DNA from: Quercus robur
Lineage: Eukaryota; Streptophyta; Magnoliopsida; Fagales; Fagaceae
Assembly (NCBI RefSeq): GCF_932294415.1
Contig: NC_065541.1
Location: forward strand, 49,578,290-49,642,289
DNA length: 64,000 bases
Direction of reading: 5' to 3'
Part shown: in pieces, positions 1 through 12,257 of the stretch
Layout: every line of letters starts with the position of its first letter
Position numbering within the stretch: the stretch's first letter is position 1
Translations under genes and position numbers: made by a program
The notes under the pieces: generated by a model
Databases searched by the model: none
The model's input: only the letters and a program-made list of their open reading frames with translations
Told to the model about the DNA's origin: nothing

Positions 1-816
1 CTAAGATGGCATGGCTTAGTTGGGACAAAGTTTGTACTCCAAATGAGGAGGATGACTTAGGCTTTCGAGATCTTAAAGCTTTTAATCTGGCACTTTTAGC
101 CAAACAAGGGTGGAGGCTTCAAACAAATACATCATCTCTAGTCTATAGAGTTTTAAAGGCGAGGTATTTTCTAGATAGTGACTTTCTTGGGGCTGAATTG
201 GGCTTTTGACCATCTTTTGCATGGCGAAGCATTATTGTGACACAGAATATTGTCAGAAAAGGGAGTAAATGGCAGGCGGGTGATGAAAAATTAATTGGTA
301 TTTGGATTGATAAATGGCTTAATGATCCGTCTTATTTACAAGTGTTGTCCCAGCCAAGCACCATCCTCGCTCAATCTACGATGAGTGTACTCATTGATCC
401 CCAAACAAGTGCTTGGTGTGAAGAACTAGTGCGTTGAGTTTTTATTCCAGCAAATGTCCATTCAATCCTCAGCATTCCTTTGAATAGTTGTCTTCCACAT
501 GACAAGCTAGTGTGGGCTTATACTCCAAAGGGATGGTTTATAGTTTGAAGTGCTTACAAGCTTGTAGTGATTGAATTTCTAGCGGAGAGTACAGCGGGAT
601 CCTCAAATGCTGATACACACAAAACATTTTGGAGAAGACTGTGGGGCTTAAGTCTACCAAATGAAATTAAGTCTTTTGCCTAGAGAGTTTGTCGTAATAT
701 CCTCCCCACAAAAATGAATCTGCGTCAGCGACAGGTGTGAAGCTTGAGGTCTGGGGGAAGAATCTAGTGGCCATGCGTTTTGGGAGTGTGGGAAAGCACA
801 GGAAGTGTGGAGTTTA
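1..816 (+). mobile_element. LINE (L1-type) 3' half, left piece, decayed
   Basis: Frames in this stretch read like the C-terminal part of a plant L1-type reverse transcriptase, for example [23 protein letters not shown] and FWRRLWGLSLPNEIKSFA (start of the zinc-binding zf-RVT region). Stops interrupt the frame near 208, 437, 547 and 681, so it is non-functional. The 5' part lies outside the window. The element resumes at 6229, after a Copia insertion that duplicated five bases (GTTTA at 812-816 and 6224-6228). Confidence 0.8.
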
Positions 817-1153
817 TATTAGAAAACAGAGAAAGAAGAATCTGAAATTGATAAATTTCTGTATATATTGAATTGAATGAAATAATTGTTACAGTGATCT
901 ATTTATATACACGGGTAAAGAGAACTAACTAACTAATTACTCTCCTCCAAAACTAACTAATAGAACTAACAGCTAACAGCCCTATCACGTGCTGATTACA
1001 TGCCAAGTATTAAAACTATATACAACAATACAAAGCTACATGTCGTATAGAACAAAACAAACCTACAAACTCTGCTCATTGTCGTTTATCCTTTCTATTC
1101 TTCTTTGTAGCAACTTGACACTTTGCAACTGATCTTGATTTGCTTTCTTTACA
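817..1153 (-). repeat. Copia 3' LTR (left copy)
   Basis: This 337-bp repeat is nearly identical to 5887-6223. On the plus strand it starts TATTAG and ends TTTACA, and it abuts the GTTTA target duplication at 812-816. It is the downstream LTR because the element runs on the minus strand. Confidence 0.93.
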
Positions 1154-4100
1154 CTCCCCCTCAAGAGGAAGTGGGGAATGCACATTCAACACATTCATCT
1201 TGGATAACAGATTGTGAAACTGATGTGCACTAAGTGCCTTTGTTAGCATATCAGCAAGCTGTGATTGAGTCCTAATGTGCAGCAACCTTATTACACCTTG
1301 AACCATTTTGTCCCTCACAACATGGCAGTCAATCTCTATGTGTTTTGTGTGCTCGTGGAACACTGGATTGGCTGCAATGTGGAGAGCAGATTGACTATCA
1401 CTGAATAGTAAAGCAGCCTTAGAGTGATCAACTTGTATATCTCTTAGTAAACTAAGAATCCACACAATCTCACACACTGCTACTGCCATAGAATGATACT
1501 CAGCCTCTGCAGATGACCTGCTTACTGTGTTCTGTTTCTTAGACTTCCAAGAAACTAATGAATCTCCCAAGAACATGCAGTAACCAGTCACTGACCTTCT
1601 CGTATCAGGACAAGCAGCCCAATCTGAATCAGCAAAGCCTTTAAGATGCAATTCAGATGCACTTGAGAGGAATAACCCTTGTCCTGGACTACTTTTGAGG
1701 TATTGCAACACCCTATTTGCTGCAGCCTGATGTGGTTTCCTAGGCTTTGACATAAATTGACTCAATTTATTGACAGCAAAGGTTATATCAGGTCTTGTGA
1801 TTGTAAGATACAAGAGCCTGCCCACCAATCTTCTATAAGAGCTTGGATTTGTCAACAATTCACCTTGGTACTTACTTAACTTCAAATTGTGTTCCATGGG
1901 GGTTTTGGCTGGTTTACAACCCAGCAAACCTGCATCATTTATCAATTCCAAAGTATATTTTCTTTGACACAAATGGATGCCTTTCTGTGATCTAGCTATC
2001 TCAAGCCCAAGGAAAAACTTCAAATCTCCAAGGTCTTTTAGTTTAAACTGCTGATCTAGAAGAATCTTCAGTTCTGCCACAGACTTAGGATTATCACTTG
2101 CAATCAAAATGTCATCTACATACACCAATAAAGCAATGAAAGACCCTGGTGTTTTCTTGGTGAACAAAGAATAATCTGCCTTAGATTGTCTGAACCCCAA
2201 CCTTAACAAAGCAGCAGAAAACTTTGCAAACCATTGTCGTGAAGCTTGCTTAAGGCCATAGAGAGACTTTTGTAATTTGCAAACTACCTCCCCCTTGCTG
2301 TGGAAGCCAGGTGGTAAAGTCATAAACACTTCCTCATGCAAGTCACCATGCAAGAAAGCATTATTGACATCAAGTTGGGAAAGAGACCACCCTTTCACAG
2401 CAGCAACAGCCAACAAACATTTCACAGAAACAAGCTTTGCAACAGGAGAAAAAGTTTCTATATAATCAAGTCCCTCCTTTTGAGTATAACCCTTGGCAAC
2501 CAACCTAGCCTTGAACCTCTCCACAGTACCATCAGCTTTATACTTCACCTTATACACCCATTTACAGCCTATGGCCCTTTTACCAGGGGGCAAAGGCTGA
2601 AGGGACCAAGTATTATTAGCCTCTAAGGCCTTAATCTCACTAGCCATAGCCTCCCTCCATTGAGGATCAAGAACAGCCTGATCATAATGATTTGGTTCAA
2701 CTATAGAAGAAATGGCATTGCAAAAATGTCTATGGTTGGAAGAAAGGTTATCATAGGACAAAAAGGAAGAAAGAGGATAGGGGGTACCTGAGGAAGAAGA
2801 TGAAGTAGGTGGAGCTACAGCAGATACCTGATTGCAGTGATAAGCCTGTAAATAAGATGGTTTAGAAGAAGTCCTAGTGGATTTCCTAATAGGAATGGAC
2901 TCAACAACTGGCTCAGCATTAGATATAGCAGCAGGCATAGGTGCTGGCTCAACAATAGGCTCAGGAATAGACTCAATAGGGGGCTCAACAGACACAGGAG
3001 CTGAAGGAACATCAGAAGCTGAAGCTGATGTAGGCATGACAGGAGAAGAAGGATGACCAGAACCAAGAAAAGAACAAGGCTCAAAAAGGAAAGGGTTAGT
3101 GGTAGGAAGAGACTGAAATGGAACAGAAGGAGAAGAAGATTTAGAAAAGAAAGGAAAAGTAAACTCATGAAAAATGACATCTCTAGAGATGAAAATGCTT
3201 CTAGACTTTAAATCTAGAAGTTTATACCCTTTGATGTTATAAGGGTAACCAAGAAAAACACATTCTCTAGCTCTAGGATCAAATTTGGGTCTATGGGCAG
3301 CAATGGTTGAAGCAAAACACAGACAACCAAAAGACCTAAGAGAAGAGTAAGATGGAGGTTTGTGATAGAGAAGCTCAAAAGGGGTTTTATTATGTAAAAC
3401 AGAAGATGGAAGCCTATTGATTAAGAAAACTGCAGTTAAAATGCATTCGCCCCAATATGATATAGGCAAATTAGACTGAATCTTTAAGGCTCTAGCAATT
3501 GAAAGTATATGTTGATGCTTTCTCTCCACAACAGAATTTTGTTGTGGAGTATAAGCACAACTCTTTTGATGCAAAATGCCATGAGCAGAAAAGAAATCAT
3601 GCATATTAAATTCAGGGGCATTGTCTGATCTTATGATCTTGATACAAGCATTAAACTGAGTCTTAACCATTGCATGAAAAGAAATAAGGATTGGTCTGAC
3701 ATCGGATTTAGATTTCAGAAGAAATACCCAAGTAGAACGAGTGGCATCATCAACAATGGTTAAAAAATATCTATAACCATCATGAGTAGCAACAGAATAG
3801 GGACCCCATACATCAATATGAATAAGATCAAAAGGAAACTTGGAAATTTCATTATGAGTAGGAAATGGCAATCTTTTCTGTTTAGCCAAGGGACAAACAG
3901 TACAAATGTCATCACAAGAGTGTGAAAAAGAATGTAAAGCATCTTTAATGGGTAACAGTTTATTAAAAGAGGGATGGCCTAACCTAAAATGCCACAACTT
4001 TGACATATCAACAACAGAATTAACAATAGGAATAGATTTGATATAAGACAAAGACTGAGACAATGAAGGGTGCTTTGACGAAGAAGAACTCAGCTTTCTC

Positions 4101-5886
4101 TGCAACAAGTACAGGCCATGATGCATCTCACCCACTCCAATCGTCTTCCAGCAGGTAAGGTCCTGAATGAAACAGAAATGAGGTAGAAAAACAAGACAAA
4201 AGGGAAGTTGCTTTGTGAGTTGACTGACAGACAAAAGGTTAAAAGTAAAACTAGGAACACAAAGAACATTGTGAAGAGTAAAATGGGCAGAAAGTTGTAC
4301 TGTACCAACATGTGTGACAATAGCAGACTCATTATTTGGCAAGTTAACAACACATTGAGAGATAGAAGTAAATGTGGTCAACATGGAAACTGAACAAACT
4401 ATATGATCAGAGGCCCCAGTGTCAATGACCCAAACATGATTCTCAAAAGCTGTCCTATTTATAACTTTTGCAGAAAAAATTGAATGTCTAGAATCAAACA
4501 CATCATGAGGCAAAATGTCAATACCTGACAGAGGTGTGGTGGCATGAGAAGCAAAGGAAACACTATTAGCCATAGCAAGAGAATTCGGAGAATCTTGAGA
4601 TGAAGCTCCAATCATAGCAAGGATTTTCTGATATTGATCTCAAGTGAAAGGAAATTGAGTCTGTGGTTGTGCATGAAGAAAAGAATCTTGAGAATCAATG
4701 TGAGCAGACACTTGATTAACCAAGGAAGCTTTGCCTTTGGTTTTGTAACCAGGAGGATAGCCGTGGAGTTTGTAACATTTCTCCACAGTATGACCTTGCA
4801 AACCACAATGACTACAGGTAGGCCTTTCCTTACCTTTACCCTTGTAGTTCTTGGGACCAAAACTAGTACCCTTAGCTGCAAGAGCAGTAGACTCAACAAA
4901 AGGACCACCATTGTTGCCCTGCCCAACTGATCTTTGCTTCTCATCTTGAATCAATAAAGAGAACACTTTCTCAACAGATGGAATAGGGTCCATCAACAAA
5001 ATTTGCCCTCGAACGTGAGAGAAAGAATCATTGAGACCCATCAAAAATTGCATAACAGCTTCTCTGTGATGAATCTTAGAAATCTTTTCATTCACATTAC
5101 ACACACATTTCTCACAAGAACAGGTAGGAATTGGTTCATAATTCTGTAATTCATCCCACAAAATTGAAAGATTGGTGAAATACTCAGTCACAGAGAGCTC
5201 ACCTTGAGAAAAACTTGCTAAATCCTTCTGCAATTGATAGACCCTAGGTCCATTACCCTGGGAAAACAAGTTCTGAAGCTTATTCCAAACTTCCTTAGCA
5301 GTTTTACGATACACCATGCTTGTGGCAATCCTGGGAGAAACACAATTGATGATCCAAGAAACCACAATATCATTGCATCGTGCCCAGCTTTGAACCAAGA
5401 TGGGGACTTTCTCCATAGCTGAAGTCAAAGAAACTGATCCATCAATCAACCAGAATTTGCTCTTGATCCTGAGAGCTCTCTCCATAGATCGTGCCCATGT
5501 AGGATAGTTCTCACCCCCAATCAATGGTTGTGAAACCAATACCAAACCAGGATTCTCGGCATGGTGAAGAAAGAAAGGATGCGATTCATCAATGGAGATG
5601 CTTGTAGAACCAGAGGAAGCCATTGATAAAGCTTCAAGACTCTGATGAAGAAACCCTAACTTTTGAAGAAAAAAAAATTGAGACGAAGAAATTAGGCGGA
5701 AGCAAGAAAAGGCTCAGAATTGAAGAAAACACGAAAACGTCTCAAAAACAAAACAATCTCTCAAGAAAATTTCTTTGAATCAAAGAGAAAAGGGGAAATT
5801 TTTCTCTAGAAAATTTTCTGATTTTGAGAGAAAAGAAAAGAGGAAGCTAGGAAATCAGTGAAACTGTGCTAGCTGCTCTGATACCA

Positions 5887-6223
5887 TATTAGATAACAGA
5901 GAAAGAAGAATCTGAAATTGATAAATTTCTGTATATATTGAATTGAATGAAATAATTGTTACAGTGATCTATTTATATACACGGGTAAAGAGAACTAACT
6001 AACTAATTACTCTCCTCCAAAACTAACTAATAGAACTAACAGCTAACAGCCCTATCACGTGCTGATTACATGCCAAGTATTAAAACTATATACAACAATA
6101 CAAAGCTACATGTCGTATAGAACAAAACAAACCTACAAACTCTGCTCATTGTCATTTATCCTTTCTATTCTTCTTTGTAGCAACTTGACACTTTGCAACT
6201 GATCTTGATTTGCTTTCTTTACA
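5887..6223 (-). repeat. Copia 5' LTR (right copy)
   Basis: This is the upstream LTR of the minus-strand Copia element. The primer-binding site lies immediately inside it at about 5875-5886. The GTTTA target duplication follows at 6224-6228, where the interrupted LINE resumes. Confidence 0.93.
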
Positions 6224-6228
6224 GTTTA

Positions 6229-7037
6229 TTCGGTATTATGTTTGATACACAAGGAATCCATTGTCAAGAATTTGTGGACTTGGTATGGTATTTGATTTTC
6301 ATCCAACACACTGGAGATGACACTTTGGAGATGATTTTTATGGTAGCTTGGTGCATGTGGTTTAATAGGAATGCGGTTTGACATGGGAGTGTTTGTCAAT
6401 CGACAATAGTGGTGGTGCCAAAAGCTCGGACTTTGCTTGCTAAATTTCAGGGAGCAAACCATGTTATTGCTTCACCAAGGATGGAGATGAATGATTTATG
6501 GACATTACCAATGGCCCCAAATTACAAGGTGAACGTGGATGTTGCAGTTTTTAGTCATATTCGAGGGTTTGGGGTCGGGGTGGTGATCTGTGATCATGAA
6601 GGAAGAGTTGCAGTAGCAATGAGTAAGAAACTTCTTCAACCTTTGGGTCTGCTGGAGATTGAGGTGAAAGCTATGGAAATTGGAGTGTTTTTTGCGTGGA
6701 ATGCTAGTATAAGGGATGTGGTAGTTGAAAGTGATTCCAAGATTGTAGCTGACACTCTACTGGGATTATGTACTCCTCTTATGGTTGTCTCAAATGTTTT
6801 GAATGGTATTGCATACAAACTTTAGGATTTTAGATCAATTCAAGTGTCTTATGTGAAGCATCATGGCAATAAACCTACACATCTTCTGGCAAAGTTTGCC
6901 AAAGAAATAGATAATATTGATAATTATGTAACATGGATAGAGGAAAATCCATCGCTGATTGAGTCAGTTATTGTTCATAATGTATTGAATTTATTTTCTT
7001 CTTAATAAAGTTACAAGTTTCTCATTAAAAAAAAAAA
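6229..7037 (+). mobile_element. LINE (L1-type) 3' end, right piece with RNase H-like domain
   Basis: This continues the LINE of 1-816 beyond the Copia insertion. The stretch 6409-7005 reads as an RNase H-like domain of the RVT_3 type found at the C-terminus of plant L1 elements: VNVDVAVF, the acidic helix LEIEVKAMEIG, VVESDSKIVADTL and the late motif VKHHGNKPTHLLAKFAKE. A stop near 6823 interrupts the frame. The element ends with ATTAAAAAAAAAAAA at about 7024-7038, its poly(A) tail. Confidence 0.82.
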
Positions 7038-7073
7038 AGCATAGTAAAAAATTATAATACATGCCATCAACAT

Positions 7074-7121
7074 GTCAATTGACCCATAAAAAAAAAAAAA
7101 AAAAAAAAAAGAGTCAATTGA
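7074..7121. mobile_element. Poly(A) micro-insertion with target duplication
   Basis: The 9-bp direct repeat GTCAATTGA (7074-7082 and 7113-7121) flanks CCCAT, about 23 A and GA. This fits an insertion made of almost nothing but a retroelement's poly(A) tail. It lies just downstream of the LINE end but has its own target duplication. Confidence 0.6.
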
Positions 7122-8570
7122 AAAAAGAAATTTGAAATACTCTTCCAGAGACTCTTAGCAGGAAAATGATGCCACGATGGCAATCCAATTGATGCCATCA
7201 TTAATTTTGCCAATTAAACGCACACAGATTAATAATATGTGATGGTTGAGATCCACTGCACAGGGTCTAGCCTCCAACCGCCACAGAAATGTTGTGTGGT
7301 TGTAAAGAGTTAAGATGCTAGTGTAATGCCTGACTTGGCTTGTTAATGTTCAAACACTCAGAAGAAAGGTCTTTGGCTCTTACGTATGAATTTGTTTTGA
7401 GGCTAGACAACATATAGATTATCAACTTTTTGTTCTAGATTTACAATTAATATTCTGATTTGGATTTATAGCTAAAGGTTGGCTCCCTAAAATTCGTCCA
7501 AGAACTGAGTCGATTTGGTTTGGTCAAATCAATTATCTTCCAACAATTTTCAGAAAAAGAAAAAGAAAAAGAAAAGAAAACCCAACAATTAGCTGTTTCT
7601 TAACAATAAGTCGTAAACATGGTTGGTCTAATTTTTATAGCATTTTATTTCCTCTTTGAATATAGGTGTCCTTTTCGACAGGTTGAGTGTTATAAACGCA
7701 GGCTTAATTACTTCGCAGCTCAATTGGAGAAACAGGTTTTGTGTGAGTTTTACTTGATGTCCTCAACCAAAAGTTCGATTTTAAAGATGAATCAAGCAGT
7801 AGGAAAATACTTGTTGCACCACACATTTATGCATGGAAATTGTCCTGAAATCAGGACTTGAAGTTATGATTTTACTTGGAAATCGTGACTTGATGTTATG
7901 TTTTTAGTGCAATTTTTATGTGTGTAATAAACAATGTTTTTTTTTTTAATCTAAAAAAAAAAAATTACTTTAATTGTTACCGTGAAACATCCGAAGAGAC
8001 CCACTGAAAGAAATCTGCACTTTTTTACTTTTTTTTTTTTTTTTTGGGGGGAACTTTTTGGACCAATTAGGTTAGATATAGTTGTCTTGTCTATGCTTTC
8101 CAGTACAAATGGTCTTCGTAACTTTATTATTATTATTACAAGAAACTCTATTACTCTACAACTCACCATTGGTTGAACCCTTAAAAAATAGTTTTTAATG
8201 ATCAGAATAAAAATATAAGATGTAGTACAAACTTTATAGATGCCAGAATATAATAACGAAATTTAAAATTTAAATTGATAAAAGGTACTAACTTTCTAAC
8301 GATCACATCTTATATGGGTAGAACGTTAACGTTGAATAGTCGTTTACTTTCATATTCATAGTTCTTCACTTCCTTGATAATTCGGTAGTTAAGAGGGAAA
8401 GAATTTGAACCATCAATATTAACCACCTGAACTACAAGACTCTTAATATTCATTATTTATTTCTTCTTCATGTTGTACTCACTATCTTTGTTAGAGGAAA
8501 TTTAACACACACAACTAAATATTGATTAGATCATTTTCAAGGTTCAGTGTAGTACCCATTTTTATTCAGT
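7122..8570. other. Intergenic, no feature recognised
   Basis: No credible gene is seen. There are A- and T-runs (7936-7964, 8032-8046) and purine-rich low complexity at 7550-7580. The longest open frames are short, AT-biased and resemble no family I recognise. Confidence 0.5.
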
Positions 8571-8872
8571 GAGCGTTTGGATTCAGCGTTTCCGATGAAT
8601 CCCACGTCTCACGTTTTCCTTTCTTTTTTTATTTTTTGCTTTCACGTGTTTAAGGGAGCAAAATTTACTGTTCATGAGACAAATTTTACTGTTCACATAC
8701 TGTTCCGTCATTGTTCACACACTGTTCATCATTGTAGCAGCACTGTTTATACATTAAAAAATATTAAAAATGGGTCCCACGGTACTATTTACATATTTAA
8801 AAATTATTTTGCTACAATGTTTTCAGTTTTCAGTTTTCAGTTTCAGTAACAATAAGTTCAATCCAAACAGAT
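8571..8872. mobile_element. MITE, TTTGGAT-ended family, copy 1
   Basis: This ~300-bp element has inverted ends (GCGTTTGGATT at left, AATCC AAACAG at right). It shares internal blocks with 48407-48680 and 62868-63063: a 'gggtcccac' block, TGTTCACA repeats, ATTTAAAAATTATTTTG and a CAGTTTTCAGTTTTCAG stretch before the right end. It has no coding capacity. Copy 2 has a 3-bp duplication (ATA), which points to PIF/Harbinger-type (Tourist-like) mobility. Confidence 0.65.
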
Positions 8873-10090
8873 CCTCATATTACTTTTTATGGTATTACGG
8901 TTAGGTTGATCAATGGTTGGTTTACTAATCTTCATTCATATCCCACAAACTTGCATTATGGTTTTTTCTTAACTACAAGGTTCTCTTTGTCTCATGTGTA
9001 TCTTGATTTCAATTGGGGTAGATTAAACACCCAAATTGGCTATAATGTTCCATACTCTTACTAAGAGTTTAATTGGTGGAAAGGGAATGAATACATGGTT
9101 ATATGGAAGGATATTTTGTGATCTATAGACCAACAATCATTAAGATTTTAAGGTGTGATTAGTCATTTATTTATGGTTAATTCTATTACCAAACATAACT
9201 TAAAGGGAGGTCTTGAGCACTCCTAACCTAAGAACAAATCATAATCATGTCTCAAACTAGAAGTACAAGTTTAGAATTTTAGTTACATGTGGGGAAGGCA
9301 ATAAGCACACCCACAAAACTAGTCTTACGACATTACAACATTTTAACTGACTCTTGGGGTTTTATCTAGTGTAAATTAAAATGTTGGCTTTTAGCTTTTA
9401 GGGTGAAATGATTGATTGTGAAATATTAGAAACAAGAATGATGCAAATGGCGGCATCAATGGTTTTAGTGTGATGTGTGTTTGAAACCTTGGGAGGACGA
9501 ATTTGGGAAATCATTTTAGAAAAAGGGAATATCATTGTGTTATCATTAGGGAAAATTTTGTTTTATCATTTTTATTTTGGGTTAGTTTCTCAAAAAAAAA
9601 AAAAAAAAAATTTTTTTTGGGTTAATTTCGTCACATTTAAATATTTAACCTTAATCTATGGCCCATTAACTAATATCTAAATTAATGGTCACGGTAATAA
9701 TTCAATATAATTTTTGAATAGTTAAATAGAATTATATAAATTCAACTGTTGTTATAGTTTTAGTCTTTATGATACTCAGATGAGCAGGATATTTTACTCC
9801 TTTTCTCTTTGATAAAAGATTTCATTCTTTTAATTGAGTTCAAGAAATCTCCTCTAACTCATTAGATGTAGAATCTCTTCTAACTCACGAGATAATGATC
9901 ATATGATCATCGACGTGTTAAATCACCTACATCATTTAAACAAGTTACCTATGATTATTAAATATATATTGTGCGAACAGAGTACATATAATACTCATTT
10001 CAGCTACCACTAAAAAGATTTGATGAGAAATGTGCAGAAGAGAACCCAAAGAATAAGGTCCAAACTAATTGATAAAACCTGAAAAACCCC
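8873..10090. other. Intergenic, mostly featureless
   Basis: Apart from the tail insertion at 9575-9629, nothing coding is recognised. The last ~150 bases, including an AT-rich TATATATT near 9962, are the probable promoter side of the gene starting at 10127. Confidence 0.4.
9575..9629. mobile_element. Poly(A) micro-insertion with target duplication
   Basis: The 15-bp direct repeat TTTTGGGTTAGTTTC / TTTTGGGTTAATTTC (9575-9589 and 9615-9629, one mismatch) flanks TC, 19 A and a few T. It is interpreted as an ultra-short retroelement tail insertion. Confidence 0.55.
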
Positions 10091-10092
10091 GA

Positions 10093-10124
10093 AGTCCAAG
10101 TCCAAGTCCAAGTCCAAGTCCAAG
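10093..10124 (+). repeat. AGTCCA hexanucleotide tandem repeat in gene leader
   Basis: About five copies of AGTCCA lie immediately before the ATG at 10127. In an overlapping frame they would encode Ser-Pro repeats. They most likely sit in the 5' untranslated leader of the small gene and could vary in length between individuals. Confidence 0.75.
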
Positions 10125-10126
10125 CC

Positions 10127-10621
10127 ATGTGGGCTCTCTCCCAAACCATACCGCCTCTTTCCCACCACACCATCTCACCCAAGCTTCTTCCTCTCCCTCT
10201 CACCATCTCAGCCAACTCTCACCCACGGCGCCACCAATCAAAACCACCAAGAAACGACGCCGTCCCCACCAAAGACATCAAAGGCCTAGGCCACACCATC
10301 CTCGAAGTCACAGCAGTTAATTCCACTACCCCCAATCGCATCCCCAAACAACAAAAACAAGAAGACGAGGGAAGGCAGATTAGTGGGTCAGATGTGCTTC
10401 GGGCTCTTCAGAGAGCCGCTGCTCAGAAAAACGAGTTCAGTAAAAGTAAGAAAATGAAGAGTAAGAAGATGAAGAAGAATGCTATGGGGTTATCATCCTC
10501 TGTGGAAGAGGATAGTCTGGATTATAGTAAAGTGAGGCCCTTGTGCATTAAGAGTGAGTGGGGTGTGAGGTTGATTGAGTTGGAGAAGCGCCTTCAGGAG
10601 CTTTCTGATACCCATTCATAA
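10127..10621 (+). CDS. Uncharacterised plant protein, 164 residues, single exon
   Basis: An uninterrupted reading frame of 164 codons ends in TAA at 10619-10621. I do not recognise a named family. The N-terminal ~45 residues are rich in Ser, Pro, His and Thr and poor in acidic residues (MWALSQTIPPLSHHTISPK), like an organelle transit peptide. A segment DVLRALQRAAAQKN follows, then a Lys/Met-rich basic patch (SKSKKMKSKKMKKN, about residues 105-118) that could serve nuclear or nucleic-acid contact. A Ser/Glu stretch and a C-terminal amphipathic helix (GVRLIELEKRLQELSD) complete it. Base composition is markedly more GC-rich than the flanks, as for real exons. The ATG at 10127 is chosen because it directly follows the hexamer leader and opens the only long frame. 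Targeting is inference; function is unknown. Confidence 0.72.
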   Translation: MWALSQTIPPLSHHTISPKLLPLPLTISANSHPRRHQSKPPRNDAVPTKDIKGLGHTILEVTAVNSTTPNRIPKQQKQEDEGRQISGSDVLRALQRAAAQKNEFSKSKKMKSKKMKKNAMGLSSSVEEDSLDYSKVRPLCIKSEWGVRLIELEKRLQELSDTHS

Positions 10622-11494
10622 TTCTAAGGCTTCCTTCTTTCTATGGTGTAATCAATTATTTTATGAATTTTGTTTTATAATTTGATAGTAACAACTCTGA
10701 GTATGGGGTATTTGAATTCTGGTTTTCTTTGTAAAGTAGAGCAAGTTATGTTATCGTATGAATATAAGAGACCCTGTTATCAAAGGTTTGGTATTTTCTT
10801 TTTTAATTTGGTTAGTTTGAACCTAAGAGACTTTATTTAGGGTACTGTACCTCTGTGTGGTAATGGTGTTTTATCTGTTTTGTCATGTTATAATTTTCAA
10901 ATATTACTGGCTGTATCGTATCTATACGGATACCGTGTCCGTGCACCTTTGAACCCATGTCGAAATGGCAGTTATTATGTATATGGCATTACTGTTTTCT
11001 TCTGTTTAATAATTTGGTTGTTTCATGTTTGCTAAGATCCTTGCAGCTTAATGTACCATGAAAGCTGTCTAATAATTATGAAACAGAGCAGAATGGAAAA
11101 GTAAGACTCTCAAAATAATAAATGGCAGCAGAATGTTGGCAAAGGAAAATGTATTATTGATATTTTAGAGAGTAACTACTACAGTGTTGCTAAATAATTG
11201 AAATGGAGAATGCATTTGTGGCAAGAGTGATGAAATGGGAGAACCAACAAGTGTCTTATTAAATAGTGCAGGTGGTTAGTGCAGTCCTTGTAAAAGGAGC
11301 TGCTAGCATGCTAGTCATAAAAGACAATATGCAGACTTGACAATAAAGGCGTAGAGGAACCTAATAAATCACCAGACCTTAATCCACTCACTATGAACAC
11401 ATTGGTTCAATTGAAAGTCCTGCAAAAGGAAATTGTTAGTTTTGGCAAATTCCGTGTCAAATATTTCGAAAAATGTGATGGCATATGTTTATAT
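10622..11494. other. 3' flank of the small gene and intergenic DNA
   Basis: The first ~200 bases are T-rich and include AATTATTTTATG, a likely 3' untranslated and polyadenylation region for the gene ending at 10621. Beyond that no gene or repeat is recognised. Confidence 0.4.
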
Positions 11495-11528
11495 GACATT
11501 TTTTTTTTTTTTTTGATAAGGACATTTT
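11495..11528. mobile_element. Poly(T) micro-insertion (reverse LINE tail) with target duplication
   Basis: The direct repeat GACATTTT (start 11495; second copy 11521-11528) encloses about 12-14 T followed by GATAAG. Reverse-complemented this is CTTATC plus poly(A), close to the 3' terminus of the LINE that ends at 18970 (CCTATC plus poly(A)). Confidence 0.65.
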
Positions 11529-11968
11529 GTTATTTGAATCGTATTCAATTAGGTCATCAAGGAAAAGAGGATTGAAAGTTGAAGTTGTTGGTCGACTCAA
11601 GTCTGGTAGGTAGCTGACTCGTACAGTAGCTAGCTGAGGCCCTAAGAGTGTTTGTCCCTTGAGGACATTGTTTTGTGCTAAACTATGAAGGGCTCTTTGT
11701 GAAAAATCTAACTTAATCATAACTCTGGTTTTTATTTTTTTATTTTTTTTTGTTTTATTTTTATTTTTTTATTTTATAATAATTGTTTATAAAACCCAGA
11801 TTTATCTAGTACATATTTGAAATAAGACTAAATACACGCCCACACAACACACACTCAACTAATTTATTTTAATATCCAATCAATATAGGGTATCACTTGA
11901 GTACTATGAGTTATGCTAACAAAAGCATGAAAAACATATGATTACAGTCTTACAGATACTTTTTTTTT

Positions 11969-12257
11969 CAACCTTTAATCTTTCTGTTTTGAATTCGGCA
12001 AAGAAGTGTGAATACAATTGTGGGATGCAGAATTTGATGTGAAATTGAGTATACAATTCTTTTAAAAGTTCTACCACCATAATAAAATCTTACAATAAAT
12101 AAGCTAAGATACCTTGTTTCAACCTTTGATCTTTCTGTTTTGAATTCAGCAAAGAAGCGTGAATACAAATGTGGGGGTGTAGAATTTGAAGTGAAATTGA
12201 GTATACAATTCTTATAAGTTCTACCGCCATAATAAAATCTTACAATAAACAAGCTAA
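11969..12257. repeat. Tandem duplication, ~151-bp period
   Basis: Two adjacent direct copies (11969-12119 and 12120-12257) both start CAACCTTT and share blocks such as TTGAGTATACAATTCTT and CATAATAAAATCTTACAATAAA. They differ by scattered substitutions and small gaps. No coding sense is seen. Confidence 0.85.

Larger units (their letters stand above)
817..6223 (-). mobile_element. Ty1/copia LTR retrotransposon, young, nearly whole
   Basis: This is a 5.4-kb Copia element on the minus strand. It has two 337-bp LTRs (817-1153 and 5887-6223), a GTTTA target duplication, and a primer-binding site matching the initiator-tRNA-Met type (TGGTATCAGAGC read on the minus strand, just inside the right-hand LTR). 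The gag region (about 4.6-5.6 kb) shows the UBN2-type motif GGENYPTWARSMERAL and a CCHC zinc knuckle (CSHCGLQGHTVEKC). The pol region (about 1.1-4.6 kb) shows, in order, protease (DTGASDH), integrase (WHFRLGHP then the core), reverse transcriptase (YVDDIL) and RNase H (DSDWAACPDTRRS). This order is diagnostic of Copia. The LTRs differ at only about two positions, so insertion is recent, probably below one to two million years. The coding region looks nearly whole, with about one break; I treat it as a fossil. Confidence 0.95.

Noticed and set aside
8020-8066. T-run with ACTTTTT on both sides
   Set aside because: The putative duplication is itself mostly T, so chance similarity is likely.
10069-10320. 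83-codon open frame with Ser-Pro repeats overlapping the small gene
   Set aside because: It is the hexamer leader read in another frame; it runs against the longer, more protein-like frame starting at 10127.
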